Below, piece by piece: positions 1 to 9,310 of a stretch of 40,325 bases of DNA (positions within the stretch are counted from its first letter, which is position 1; each line of letters starts with the position of its first letter). Below the pieces are notes generated by a model. That model ran no database searches, was not told the DNA's origin, and worked only from the letters and a program-made list of their open reading frames with translations. The DNA comes from Chloroflexota bacterium (GTDB taxonomy: Bacteria; Chloroflexota; Anaerolineae; Promineifilales; Promineifilaceae). The DNA lies in assembly GCA_020631655.1 (NCBI GenBank), contig JAHDGV010000005.1, positions 1 through 40,325 of the forward strand, in the 5' to 3' direction. Made by a program: the position numbers and the translations under genes.

Positions 1-1
1 A

Positions 2-586
2 CATTTCGATATTGCTTCCATTGGTTGTATCGGCCCATGGTAAATCAAGACATTGGCCGCCAACGCCCTGCATTGGGCCAACAGTTGTTTGAACAGGCGC
101 TGGGAAAAGCCACTTTTGAGCAGCAGTTTGATTACAACCATACATCCAAACTTTGGTCTTTGGCTCTGAGCCAGAGTACGCAACGTCTAGACAAAGATTG
201 GGGTGCCGGCCGCTACGAATTTCACCAGCCCCCGTCATGTACCAATCAGGATCGCCATCGTTCTGACAAGATCTTATTTCAACATATGCCCCTTCTCGCA
301 CATCGCCTTCAATCGACAAACACTTCCCTTTTACCGAAAGTTGGCCGCCTGACAGTGTCCATTCTTGAGCTTTAGACCCATTACACGTGTACATCTCAAG
401 GTTGCTCCCCTCGGTTGTATCTGCATAGGGCAAATCCAAACACTGACCTGCATACCCTTTCAATTGCCCAATTACGGCCGATACTTGAGCATTTGTAACC
501 TGCGGATCAATTTGGCTGAGCAAAAACACACCCAACATTAGACTAAACATCACGCATAGCCTCTTTCCAAATTTTGTGATTTTCAC
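2..586 (-). CDS. Secreted ricin-type beta-trefoil lectin-domain protein, truncated by left window edge (C-terminus missing)
   Basis: Manual minus-strand translation from GTG at 586-584 preceded by AAGGAG: (M)KITKFGKRLCVMFSLMLGVFLLSQIDPQVTNAQVSAVIGQLKGYAGQCLDLPYADTTEGSNLEMYTCNGSKAQEWTLSGG...CLSIEGD...CLDVAYSGSEPKTKVWMYGCNQTAAQKWLFPAP...GGQCLDLPWADTTNGSNIEM; signal peptide, QxW-type repeats (QEW, QKW); no stop before the edge. Confidence 0.85.
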   Translation of the reverse strand, partial: MKITKFGKRLCVMFSLMLGVFLLSQIDPQVTNAQVSAVIGQLKGYAGQCLDLPYADTTEGSNLEMYTCNGSKAQEWTLSGGQLSVKGKCLSIEGDVREGAYVEIRSCQNDGDPDWYMTGAGEIRSGRHPNLCLDVAYSGSEPKTKVWMYGCNQTAAQKWLFPAPVQTTVGPMQGVGGQCLDLPWADTTNGSNIEM

Positions 587-648
587 TGTTTTCTCCTTAA
601 AACTAATTTTTAACTAAAAACAGCGTAAGGTGAACCGTCCTGCAAATC

Positions 649-666
649 ATTGACGTTGCCGTCAAT
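649..666. promoter_or_regulatory. Inverted repeat attgacg-ttgc-cgtcaat in divergent intergenic region, candidate operator
   Basis: Perfect 7-bp arms, 63 nt upstream of the lectin GTG start, in the region shared with the divergent HTH gene. Confidence 0.35.
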
Positions 667-940
667 TTCATTGTAACTCTCCAATTTGAGCGCCAATTTA
701 ATTGACAAACACGCAATATCAGTGAAATCTACTCAGAATTTTGAGGGTAAACTCCACCCAGATTGAAAATTTTGATTTCTTAATTCATAATCTAGTTTCG
801 AATCGCTAAAAAAGACAGTCATTCTAAAAAATACGAAATAGATTCTTAAGGGGGTTAACACAATTTTTGGGGCCAAGAATCATTTCCTACTTTTGTTTTA
901 AACACCAAACCAACCAACACAACCAAGGAATAGGGAAAAT

Positions 941-2566
941 ATGGGAAATCAAAATGAGGTTTGGGGAGCCCAGCTTAAAAAATTCCGCATGACAACGGGC
1001 CTTTCGCAAGCTAAGTTTTCCGAAGAACTTTCGCTAAAAATCGCAAACCTTGATGCATCAAAGAAAGAAAGCTTGGAGAAAATCGGCCTGTCCTATGACT
1101 TTTTAGACAATACAGAGTTGAGTCGATATGAAAACGGGAAGCGATTGCCCCGCTACCGAAGCCGTTATATTTTCTTGATTTGGGGGCTTGTAGAGCTCGG
1201 GGGCATTAAGTCAATTGAGGAGGCTAACGATTGGTTGTTTTTGGTAGACCAATCTTATTTAACAGAATCCGAAACTGAAACCATCTTTATTAACAACGGC
1301 ATAAATCCATCTATCCCCACACAATCATTCAGCAACGAAGGCAACCCCAAACAAATTGTTCCATCTAACAGTTTAACGTTGTGGGGCATCGGTTTGGGCA
1401 TTCTCCTCCTCTTATTGGTATTTGGCTTTTTATTTCGGGGGCAATTTTTTGGTGGAGATCAGCCGACAGCGATCACTGAGTCGAACAATGCAAATATTCA
1501 GGCAAAAGCAGAGCCGGAGCAGGTTGAAGTTGCTCCTACAGCTACGGAGATTCCCCCAACCGCAATTCCCACCGATACGCCTACTGCAACGCTATCCCCA
1601 ACAGAAACGGCGGTTCCAGCGACGCCAACTGAAGTTCCTCCGACAGAAGAACCTCAACAAGAACCGGCCGAGTCTCTTACCGCATTAATTAGCAATTTCG
1701 ACAATTGGAAATCGAATGCAAGCGGAGAAGCGGTTCAAAACATTGAAATTAAAGACGGCCGCATGTGCTCGACCATCCTTAAGAACAGCATCTATCCATG
1801 GGAGCTAAGGCTTACCCTCGATCAAGTCCCGCTTGATGAATTGACGGCTTACGAGCTTTCATTCAAAGTTGAGTCTGATGTGGAAGGAAGTGTAACGGTC
1901 TCTTGGGCCAACGATGGTGAAGACGGTGTTGGGTATTTGTATAGCACTCAGCCCTTAATTGCCGGAATAAATGAAATTAAAATCCCATTTACTCAAACAG
2001 TCGCAGATCCAGAAACAACTTTAAAATTTTGGCTCGGCCGCAGTGGAGAGGGTGTTGTTTGTTTTGAAGAGGTTGCCTTAAACCCCATCGGAACAATCGA
2101 TGCTACGGCCGTGGGCGAGCCGGTTTCAGCAGCGTCTCTCATCAAAAAAGGGGACTTTTCTAAGGGCGGGCTCGAAAGACCATGGTGGATGTTTGAGGAA
2201 GGCATTGGTGCATTTAGGATCACCGTTGAAGATCATCAATTGTGCGGTCAGGTAATCAAGCCACCGCCCAACTTATGGGATTTGACCCTTGGCCAGCACG
2301 AAATTATGATGATGCCTGAAGGCAAATATAGGCTTACGTTTGATGTTGAGACAGATCGTGATATGGATTTACTTGTCTTATTGAAAAGCAACATCCATAC
2401 CCATCTAGATGAAACCACAACGATTCAAACTGGGAGCACTCAAAGTTTGAGTTATGAATTTAGCTCAGAAATCGAAGATTCCGCAACCTTCTCGCTTCGC
2501 TTTGGCGGGCAGGATGGAAAAATCTGCTTTGATAATATCGAGCTCCTACCGATTGTTGAGCAATAA
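941..2566 (+). CDS. Membrane-anchored XRE-type HTH protein with Pro/Thr linker and two tandem extracytoplasmic beta-sandwich/CBM-like domains
   Basis: N-terminal HTH-like region (LKKFRMTTGLSQAKFSEEL...ELSRYENGKRLP), single TM (LTLWGIGLGILLLLLVFGFLF), Pro/Thr linker, two repeats each ending C-F-[ED]-[EN]-[VI]-[AE]-L. Confidence 0.8.
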   Translation: MGNQNEVWGAQLKKFRMTTGLSQAKFSEELSLKIANLDASKKESLEKIGLSYDFLDNTELSRYENGKRLPRYRSRYIFLIWGLVELGGIKSIEEANDWLFLVDQSYLTESETETIFINNGINPSIPTQSFSNEGNPKQIVPSNSLTLWGIGLGILLLLLVFGFLFRGQFFGGDQPTAITESNNANIQAKAEPEQVEVAPTATEIPPTAIPTDTPTATLSPTETAVPATPTEVPPTEEPQQEPAESLTALISNFDNWKSNASGEAVQNIEIKDGRMCSTILKNSIYPWELRLTLDQVPLDELTAYELSFKVESDVEGSVTVSWANDGEDGVGYLYSTQPLIAGINEIKIPFTQTVADPETTLKFWLGRSGEGVVCFEEVALNPIGTIDATAVGEPVSAASLIKKGDFSKGGLERPWWMFEEGIGAFRITVEDHQLCGQVIKPPPNLWDLTLGQHEIMMMPEGKYRLTFDVETDRDMDLLVLLKSNIHTHLDETTTIQTGSTQSLSYEFSSEIEDSATFSLRFGGQDGKICFDNIELLPIVEQ

Positions 2567-2590
2567 GTCAATATCCCCCTAAAAATAAAA

Positions 2591-2614
2591 AGCGCCCCGC
2601 TTTCGCGGGGCGCT
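2591..2614 (-). terminator. Rho-independent terminator of the nuo operon
   Basis: agcgccccgc-tttc-gcggggcgct perfect 10-bp stem; A-run on + strand gives U-run on the minus transcript, just downstream of nuoM. Confidence 0.9.
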
Positions 2615-2651
2615 CAATGCATTACTATTCGATTGTAGGCATCTGCCTCAA

Positions 2652-4220
2652 CTAGTTTCCAGCGATCGCCGTAATTGATTCGATTGCAGGAGCAATTTGT
2701 GTGTTAACCAAGTCAGCTACGGTTGCATCCATTGCGGCAAACCATGGTTGTGAATTAACACCAATCCAAACGATGAAGATCAAGAATGACAACATGATCG
2801 CCATCTCGCCACCGTTCATTTCGCGCAAGTTGGCGTTTTCTTCTTTGTCCAGCGGCCCCATGAATACACCTTGGTACATTTTCATAAGGTAAACGGCCGC
2901 CAAGATCACACCGGTCGTAGCAAATGCGGTGTAGATCCATGGACGGCTACCACCAACTGCCAATGCGTCTGAGCCCATAGAGCCAAGCAAGATCGAGAAC
3001 TCACCTACGAAGCCGTTCAATCCCGGAAGACCCATCGAAGACAAGCTCACAACCAATGAAAGAACTGCGAATACAGGGATTGATTTCCACAATCCACCAA
3101 ATGCGCTTAGCTCACGGGTGTGACGTTGTTCATAGATGAATCCTACAATGAAGAACAATGCACCGGTACTTAAACCATGATTCACACCCTGTAGAATCGC
3201 ACCTTGGATACCGATCTCGTTAAGAGAGAAGATACCAAGCATAACGAAGCCAAGATGGGAAATCGATGAGTAAGCAACCAGTTTCTTAATGTCAGTTTGA
3301 GCAAATGAAACGATTGCACCGTAAATGATACCGATGATGGCAAGCACTGCGATGATGGGTGCAGCTTCAACAGATGCCTCTGGGAACAGAGGAAGGTTGA
3401 AGCGGGTAAAGCCGTATGTACCCATTTTCAACAACACACCGGCCAAGATGATAGAACCGGCCGTTGGTGCCTGAGTATGTGCATCTGGCAACCATGAGTG
3501 GAATGGGAAGACCGGAACCTTGATTGCAAACGCAATCGCAAAGCCCCAGAACAGCCAGTTGTTTCCAACCCACAGGTCATTTTGTGCGATGAGTTCTGGC
3601 AAGTTGAATGTTTCAGCTTGAATCCCCATATAAAGGATCGCCAACAACATCAACAATGAACCAGCCATCGTATAAAGGAAGAATTTAAGCGAAGCATAGA
3701 CGCGATCTTTGCCACCCCAAATCCCGATCAAGAAATACATCGGTACAAGGGTAAATTCCCAGAAGATGTAGAACAAGAACAGGTCTTGAGCAAAGAACAC
3801 ACCCAGCATACCGGTCTCTAGCAAAAGCAAGAAGATGTAGTATTTTTTGATTTGCTCTGTAATCATGTTCCATGACGCGCCGATGGCTAGCGACATGATG
3901 AACGTTGTTAGACCCAAGAAAAGGATACTAAGACCGTCGATACCCATGTGATAGGTGATTCCCAAAGCAGGAATCCAACTGAATTTATCTTCGAATTGAA
4001 GACCAGGGTCAGTCCCATCAAATGAGATCATGATTATGATTGAAAAGACCAGCGCAACGGCCGCAACCAAGTTGGCCGCGATTTTAATTCCTTGCGCACC
4101 CTCTTCAGTCTCATCAGACATGAAGAGTAAGATGAGCACACCCACTAGAGGGATGGCCATCAAAATTGTAAGTAATGCAGAAAAAGAGCTTTCCATTGGA
4201 ACTCCAAATTTATTGCCCAA
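2652..4220 (-). CDS. nuoM: NADH-quinone oxidoreductase subunit M
   Basis: Multi-TM antiporter-like protein; KVPVFPFHSWLPDAHTQAPTAGSIILAGVLLKMGTYG. Confidence 0.97.
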   Translation of the reverse strand: MGNKFGVPMESSFSALLTILMAIPLVGVLILLFMSDETEEGAQGIKIAANLVAAVALVFSIIIMISFDGTDPGLQFEDKFSWIPALGITYHMGIDGLSILFLGLTTFIMSLAIGASWNMITEQIKKYYIFLLLLETGMLGVFFAQDLFLFYIFWEFTLVPMYFLIGIWGGKDRVYASLKFFLYTMAGSLLMLLAILYMGIQAETFNLPELIAQNDLWVGNNWLFWGFAIAFAIKVPVFPFHSWLPDAHTQAPTAGSIILAGVLLKMGTYGFTRFNLPLFPEASVEAAPIIAVLAIIGIIYGAIVSFAQTDIKKLVAYSSISHLGFVMLGIFSLNEIGIQGAILQGVNHGLSTGALFFIVGFIYEQRHTRELSAFGGLWKSIPVFAVLSLVVSLSSMGLPGLNGFVGEFSILLGSMGSDALAVGGSRPWIYTAFATTGVILAAVYLMKMYQGVFMGPLDKEENANLREMNGGEMAIMLSFLIFIVWIGVNSQPWFAAMDATVADLVNTQIAPAIESITAIAGN

Positions 4221-4237
4221 ACTGGGGCAGTTAAAGT

Positions 4238-6565
4238 TTAGCTAGCGAAAATAAAGTAAACGACGAGAACGGTTACACCAATAAATAAACTTAGGGCGTA
4301 ATTTCCGACGTTACCAGTTTGAATACGACGTAATTGAGTTGAGAAGGCACCGATAAGTTTACCTGTCCCATTCACCACACCGTCAACACCATCAGGATCT
4401 ACGGCGTTAGATAAAACATCTGCAACAGAGATGAATGAGTCTCGGATCAGGTTGTTGTGCACATAGTCGTGCCAGAAATCCCAATCAAGTCTCTCTGATA
4501 AAGCGGCCATCGGTTTGAATATTGTTTCAACCCAGCCGTTGATCATGAGCCGGTCAAAGGGCAAGCTCTGGAAGAAGAGCCAGACGCTACCCACAACGGG
4601 TATCGCTTCAAGCCTGTCTTTGGCAAACGGTTCTTCCTTGGACCAACCACTATAGAAGAGCCAACCAAGCACAATCGCCGCTATCGCTATGATCGAAGAC
4701 TGGATCGCAACTCTAAAGTTTAGGGTTGTTGGCCAGTGCGGCATTTCAAGAACTGGAGGATCAGCTTTGTTGGTTAAGTAGTAAGATTCAATTGAATGCT
4801 CGAGCCAGTGCTCAAGGGCCAATGTTGGAATCAAGCCAGCTTCTTCCTCTTCGGCCGGAGCTACAGCGGCTAGTACACCTGCATAAGCTTGTTCCCCGCC
4901 ACCAAATTCAATTTTGGGGAAGTTAATCGCTCCTGCAAAGATTACTGCGATGGCTAAAACAACCAGTGGGAAGGTCATGTACCCATTGCTTTCTGGCACA
5001 TGCTCAACCGCTTCATGACGGCCTTCACCGAAGAAGACCATTTTCACTTGACGTGTCATATAGAAGGCGGTGCAGAAAGCCGCAATTGTTAGCGTCCATC
5101 CCACAAAGGTAAACACGGCACCTTGGTCTGGATTGTCAGCAACCGTGGCCAAGATCTCGTCTTTTGACCAGAACCCAGCAAGTGGGAAGATACCGGCCAA
5201 AGCCAATGAGCCAACCATGTATGTCCAGAAGGTAGTTGGCATTTTGTGCCGCAAGCCACCCATCGTCCGCATGTCTTGTGGATCAAAATCATCGTGGTGA
5301 TCTTCACCCGGATGTTCACCGTGGTCATCTCCATGATGATCGTCGTGATGATCATGCAAATGATGATGCCCGTGCTCCATACCGTGGATGATTGAACCCG
5401 AGCCCATGAACAACAGCGCCTTAAAGAACGCGTGTGTGATCAGGTGGAACATACCAGCGATGTATGATCCCATACCAACGGCCGCAATCATAAAGCCAAG
5501 CTGACTAACAGTTGAATAAGCCAATACTTTCTTGACGTCGTTTTGTGTAAACGCCACCAACCCCGCATACAGTGCAGTCAGTGCGCCCACAATCGCCACC
5601 AAGTCTGGCGTTGAAATATTTCCAAATAAGTGGCCCGAATCTCCAGATGCCCGGACGATCTCAAATAGAACGTTGCTACGGGTGATCAAGTAGATACCCG
5701 AGGTAACCATGGTTGCCGCATGGATCAGCGCAGAAACCGGTGTTGGACCAGCCATCGCGTCTGGCAACCAGATGAATAGTGGAATCTGGGCAGATTTACC
5801 GGCCGCACCAACCAAAAATAGGAAGGTGATCCATTTTAGAACTGCGCCTAAGCTGTATGTTCCCCAAGGAAGAACAACTTCTTCACCGGCTTTGAACATC
5901 TCAATCGCACTTTCAAATACCGGTTCATAGTCCATTGTGCCAAATACCCAGAAGGTTAGGCACATGGCCAAGATCATGGCAAAGTCACCAACGCGGTTGG
6001 CGACAAACGCTTTGCGCGCCGCCATCGAGTTAGCCCAGCCAACCCCATCTGGCTTATCAAACCAGAAACCGATCAGTAAGAATGAGCACAATCCAACCCC
6101 TTCCCAGCCCACGAAGAGCATCAGGTAGCTGCTACCTGTGACCAGAATGATCATGAAGAAGAGGAATAAGTTTAAGTAAGAGAAGAAGCGAGCAAATTCT
6201 TTGTCGCCGTGCATGTAGCCAATGGCGTAAATGTGAATCAACGAGCCAACACCGGTGATCACCAACAACATGGTTGACGATAAGGTGTCTAGTTGAAACG
6301 CCCATTGAATACGGAATAGGCCACCTTGAATGTTAAACCAGTCAAACAGCGGAATGATGTGTGAATGGTGATCGTTGAGTAGTGATACCCAGATGAGGAC
6401 TGCGATAACAAACGAAAGCAGTGCCATGCCGGTTGAAAAGAATCCGGCCCATTTTTCACCAACTTTGGCATCAGCCCGTACAAAACGATAGCCAAACCAG
6501 CCGTTGAAAATTACCCCGATCATCGGGAAAACGAGTAAAAGTGGTGCGAGTCCAAATGCGTTCAT
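4238..6565 (-). CDS. nuoL: NADH-quinone oxidoreductase subunit L, with His-rich insertion
   Basis: LFVGWEGVGLCSFLLIGFW; AGKSAQIPLFIWLPDAMAGPTPVSALIHAATMVTSGIYL. Confidence 0.97.
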   Translation of the reverse strand: MNAFGLAPLLLVFPMIGVIFNGWFGYRFVRADAKVGEKWAGFFSTGMALLSFVIAVLIWVSLLNDHHSHIIPLFDWFNIQGGLFRIQWAFQLDTLSSTMLLVITGVGSLIHIYAIGYMHGDKEFARFFSYLNLFLFFMIILVTGSSYLMLFVGWEGVGLCSFLLIGFWFDKPDGVGWANSMAARKAFVANRVGDFAMILAMCLTFWVFGTMDYEPVFESAIEMFKAGEEVVLPWGTYSLGAVLKWITFLFLVGAAGKSAQIPLFIWLPDAMAGPTPVSALIHAATMVTSGIYLITRSNVLFEIVRASGDSGHLFGNISTPDLVAIVGALTALYAGLVAFTQNDVKKVLAYSTVSQLGFMIAAVGMGSYIAGMFHLITHAFFKALLFMGSGSIIHGMEHGHHHLHDHHDDHHGDDHGEHPGEDHHDDFDPQDMRTMGGLRHKMPTTFWTYMVGSLALAGIFPLAGFWSKDEILATVADNPDQGAVFTFVGWTLTIAAFCTAFYMTRQVKMVFFGEGRHEAVEHVPESNGYMTFPLVVLAIAVIFAGAINFPKIEFGGGEQAYAGVLAAVAPAEEEEAGLIPTLALEHWLEHSIESYYLTNKADPPVLEMPHWPTTLNFRVAIQSSIIAIAAIVLGWLFYSGWSKEEPFAKDRLEAIPVVGSVWLFFQSLPFDRLMINGWVETIFKPMAALSERLDWDFWHDYVHNNLIRDSFISVADVLSNAVDPDGVDGVVNGTGKLIGAFSTQLRRIQTGNVGNYALSLFIGVTVLVVYFIFAS

Positions 6566-6574
6566 ATTTATCGT

Positions 6575-6889
6575 TTATCCCTTGAGCAAGTTAACTTCGC
6601 TAATGTCGATTGATTTCTTCGATTGGAAGATCGCTACAATCAACGCCAACCCAACTGCCACTTCGGCCGCCGCTACCGTCATCACGAAGAAGACGAGCAC
6701 TTGCCCCGTTGCATCACCCAAATGATGGGCAAAAGCAACCAGCAATAAATTGGCCGAATTGAGCATTAGCTCAACAGACATGAAGATGATGATGGCATCG
6801 CGGCGAAGCAAAACCCCTAGTGCACCAATGGTGAACAGGATTGCGCTTAGAGCGATATACCATTCAATCGTTACGGTTGTTAAATCCAT
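6575..6889 (-). CDS. nuoK: NADH-quinone oxidoreductase subunit K
   Basis: 104 aa; [25 protein letters not shown]. Confidence 0.97.
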   Translation of the reverse strand: MDLTTVTIEWYIALSAILFTIGALGVLLRRDAIIIFMSVELMLNSANLLLVAFAHHLGDATGQVLVFFVMTVAAAEVAVGLALIVAIFQSKKSIDISEVNLLKG

Positions 6890-6893
6890 AAGT

Positions 6894-7412
6894 TTATGCG
6901 TCCTCCATTCTTTCTTTGTTGGTCAGCTTGCGGCTCATAACGTAGAGTCCAACAACGGCCACCAAAAGCAAAACACCGGTCACTTCGAAGGGGAAGACAA
7001 ACTCTTCGAACAAAATGACAGCTAAGGTGCGTGGTCGGGTATCAGCCACAACTGAAGCAGGTGCAGTGCCACCCATCTGGGTAACAGCCACAATAAACGA
7101 ACCAACAACCAATACTGCGCCGATAATCCCGGCCGTTAATTGTCCTGTTCGCGTGCTCAGCACACCTGCACTTTCTTCTGCCCCCAAAAGCATGATGACA
7201 AAGAGAAAGAGAACCATGATCGCCCCGGCGTACACCGTGATTTGCACGGCCGCCAAAAATGGAGCATTTAAAATCAGATAAAACACAGCAATAGCGGCAA
7301 AGTTCAAAATCAAGAACAGTGCGCTATGCACAGCGTTTTTACTGGTTAGCATCGATACAGCCGCGAAGACCGAAATCGTTGCTAAAATCAAAAATAGTAC
7401 TGGACCACCCAT
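6894..7412 (-). CDS. nuoJ: NADH-quinone oxidoreductase subunit J (start revised to [12 protein letters not shown])
   Basis: NuoJ-like TM pattern and genomic context; track ORF start at 7496 adds 28 non-homologous-looking residues. Confidence 0.93.
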   Translation of the reverse strand: MGGPVLFLILATISVFAAVSMLTSKNAVHSALFLILNFAAIAVFYLILNAPFLAAVQITVYAGAIMVLFLFVIMLLGAEESAGVLSTRTGQLTAGIIGAVLVVGSFIVAVTQMGGTAPASVVADTRPRTLAVILFEEFVFPFEVTGVLLLVAVVGLYVMSRKLTNKERMEDA

Positions 7413-7438
7413 AAGGTTTTTCCTGAAATTGGGAGTTT

Positions 7439-7642
7439 TAAAACGGAGTTTCCTAAACTGACACACACGGAAAAAGAGCGCACCACAAGGGTCCATCTCT
7501 TTTTCTCCGTTTTATCTTTTAAACTTAAAAGGGAAACCGTTCCCCTTTTTCCTTTTCTTCTTTCTGAGTGTCAACGACATTCATGTTGACACAGTGGCTA
7601 AAAATTATTGTCTAGCGCATAAAACAGCGGAACGAAGTTCCG
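7439..7642. repeat. Cluster of inverted repeats in nuoJ-nuoI spacer
   Basis: taaaacggag/ctccgtttta (7439-7448/7505-7514), aaaaagag/ctcttttt (7471-7478/7497-7504), gtgtcaac/gttgacac (7568-7575/7585-7592), cggaac-gaa-gttccg (7628-7642). Confidence 0.8.
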
Positions 7643-7659
7643 TGCGTAAGCGAAGCGAC

Positions 7660-8169
7660 TTATTTTGGATCAGCCATGTCGGGGATTGCCCGATCAAATG
7701 CGCCAGGTTCAACTTGGCGAGGAGAGCCTTCTACTCCTTCAGCCGGGTTAACGATCAACATCTCTTTGGTGTAGATGGCGCTCGCCCGATCATAGAATGA
7801 GAGCTCGTAGTTATTTTCAAGCACAATCGCTTCAGTTGGACAGGCATCTTCGCAAAAACCGCAGAAGATACAGCGCAACATGTTAATTTCGTAGGTGCTT
7901 GCGTAACGCTCACCGGGAGAGAAACGAACATCGTCCGTATTTTCAGATGCCTCTACGAAGATTGCATCGGCCGGACAAGCGGCAGCACACAACGCACAAC
8001 CGATACATTTTTCTAGCCCATTGTCGTACCGTTTTAGCTCGTGACGCCCTTTAAAACGATAGCGAGTCGGCCGTTTGATTTCCGGATACTGAATCGTGAC
8101 CGGGTCTTCGAACATATGTCGAAAAGTAATTCCCAGTCCGCGTAAAAGTTCTACAATTCCGTTTAACAT
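7660..8169 (-). CDS. nuoI: NADH-quinone oxidoreductase subunit I (2x[4Fe-4S])
   Basis: CIGCALCAAACPADAI and CIFCGFCEDACPTEAI. Confidence 0.97.
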   Translation of the reverse strand: MLNGIVELLRGLGITFRHMFEDPVTIQYPEIKRPTRYRFKGRHELKRYDNGLEKCIGCALCAAACPADAIFVEASENTDDVRFSPGERYASTYEINMLRCIFCGFCEDACPTEAIVLENNYELSFYDRASAIYTKEMLIVNPAEGVEGSPRQVEPGAFDRAIPDMADPK

Positions 8170-8182
8170 AGCGTTTTTATCT

Positions 8183-9307
8183 CTAGAATAATCCGTTGAT
8201 GGTATTTAAAATCCCATCAAACACGCCCTCTTCAGCCAAAACGATGAAGATACCGGTGACGATTACATTGAGTACCGCAATAGGTAAAAGCGTTTTCCAG
8301 CCAAGATCCATCAATTGGTCATACCGCATCCGAGGCCATGAAGCCCGGATCCAGATCATGATGAACAAGCTGAACAAAATTTTGATAATTAGATACAGTG
8401 GTCCAAGCATTGGAGCCGCATCTAAGAACGGGCCATGGTAGCCACCCAAGAACAGGGTTGCCCAAATCGCACTGAAGATAATCATCTTCATGTACTCAGC
8501 CATCATGAACATCGCGAAACGCATCCCTGCATATTCAACGTTGTATCCAGAGGATAGCTCCTGCTCAGCTTCGAGCAGGTCAAATGGAGCCCGTTGTAGC
8601 TCGGCTAATGCTCCAATAAAGAACAAAATACCAGCGATTGGTTGCAATAAGATGAACCAAGCAGAGTCGATTTGAGCTTGAACGATATCGTTAAGGTTAA
8701 GCGAGCCGGCGATCATGACGGGAATCAGCAAAGTCAAACCAAGTGACAATTCATAGCTGATCATCTGAGCCGTTGAGCGAATACCGCCCAAAATCGCATA
8801 TTTCGAGTTAGATGCCCATCCGGCCAATACCACACCGTAAACTTCGATAGAGGTAATCGCCAAAATGAAGAGGAGTGCGATGTTTAGACCTGGGGCAATG
8901 GCAAGATATTCATAGCGTCCCAAATAGTCAGGAACCAGTTCCCACAACCAAGGGATTCGTGGGGCCCATGGAATCACGGCCAAACTAAACACGGCCGGAG
9001 CCACGGTCAGCATCGGAGCCAGATTGTAAACAACAGGATCAACGTGTGTTGGGGTCAAGTCTTCTTTCATGAACAACTTAACCGCGTCAGCCAATGGCTG
9101 CATCACACCACCCAGCAAACGGCGTTCCGATTGCCCACGACGTGGAATGGGGATGTATCCTGCCCGGTTTGGACCAACTCGCACCTGCATGCGAGCCAGC
9201 AACTTACGCTCAAGAAGCGTTGAATATGCAAATCCGGTGATCACCACAAAAACGATGATCCCTGCAACTGCTAGAGTTTGTAATGCGATTTGGCCTGCTA
9301 TACCCAT
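8183..9307 (-). CDS. nuoH: NADH-quinone oxidoreductase subunit H
   Basis: LERKLLARMQVRVGPNRAG; RAPFDLLEAEQELSSGYNVEYAGMRFAMFMMAEY. Confidence 0.97.
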   Translation of the reverse strand: MGIAGQIALQTLAVAGIIVFVVITGFAYSTLLERKLLARMQVRVGPNRAGYIPIPRRGQSERRLLGGVMQPLADAVKLFMKEDLTPTHVDPVVYNLAPMLTVAPAVFSLAVIPWAPRIPWLWELVPDYLGRYEYLAIAPGLNIALLFILAITSIEVYGVVLAGWASNSKYAILGGIRSTAQMISYELSLGLTLLIPVMIAGSLNLNDIVQAQIDSAWFILLQPIAGILFFIGALAELQRAPFDLLEAEQELSSGYNVEYAGMRFAMFMMAEYMKMIIFSAIWATLFLGGYHGPFLDAAPMLGPLYLIIKILFSLFIMIWIRASWPRMRYDQLMDLGWKTLLPIAVLNVIVTGIFIVLAEEGVFDGILNTINGLF

Positions 9308-9310
9308 AAT

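Noticed and set aside
25-375. Plus-strand ORF of 116 aa
   Set aside because: Lies antisense to the clear ricin-B lectin reading frame; no family resemblance.
6894-7496. ORF-track start of nuoJ (and similar long starts of nuoF, nuoB, nuoE, fur, AKR-RidA, Ldh2)
   Set aside because: N-terminal extensions lack homology-like sequence; internal Met starts fit better with family N-termini and spacing.
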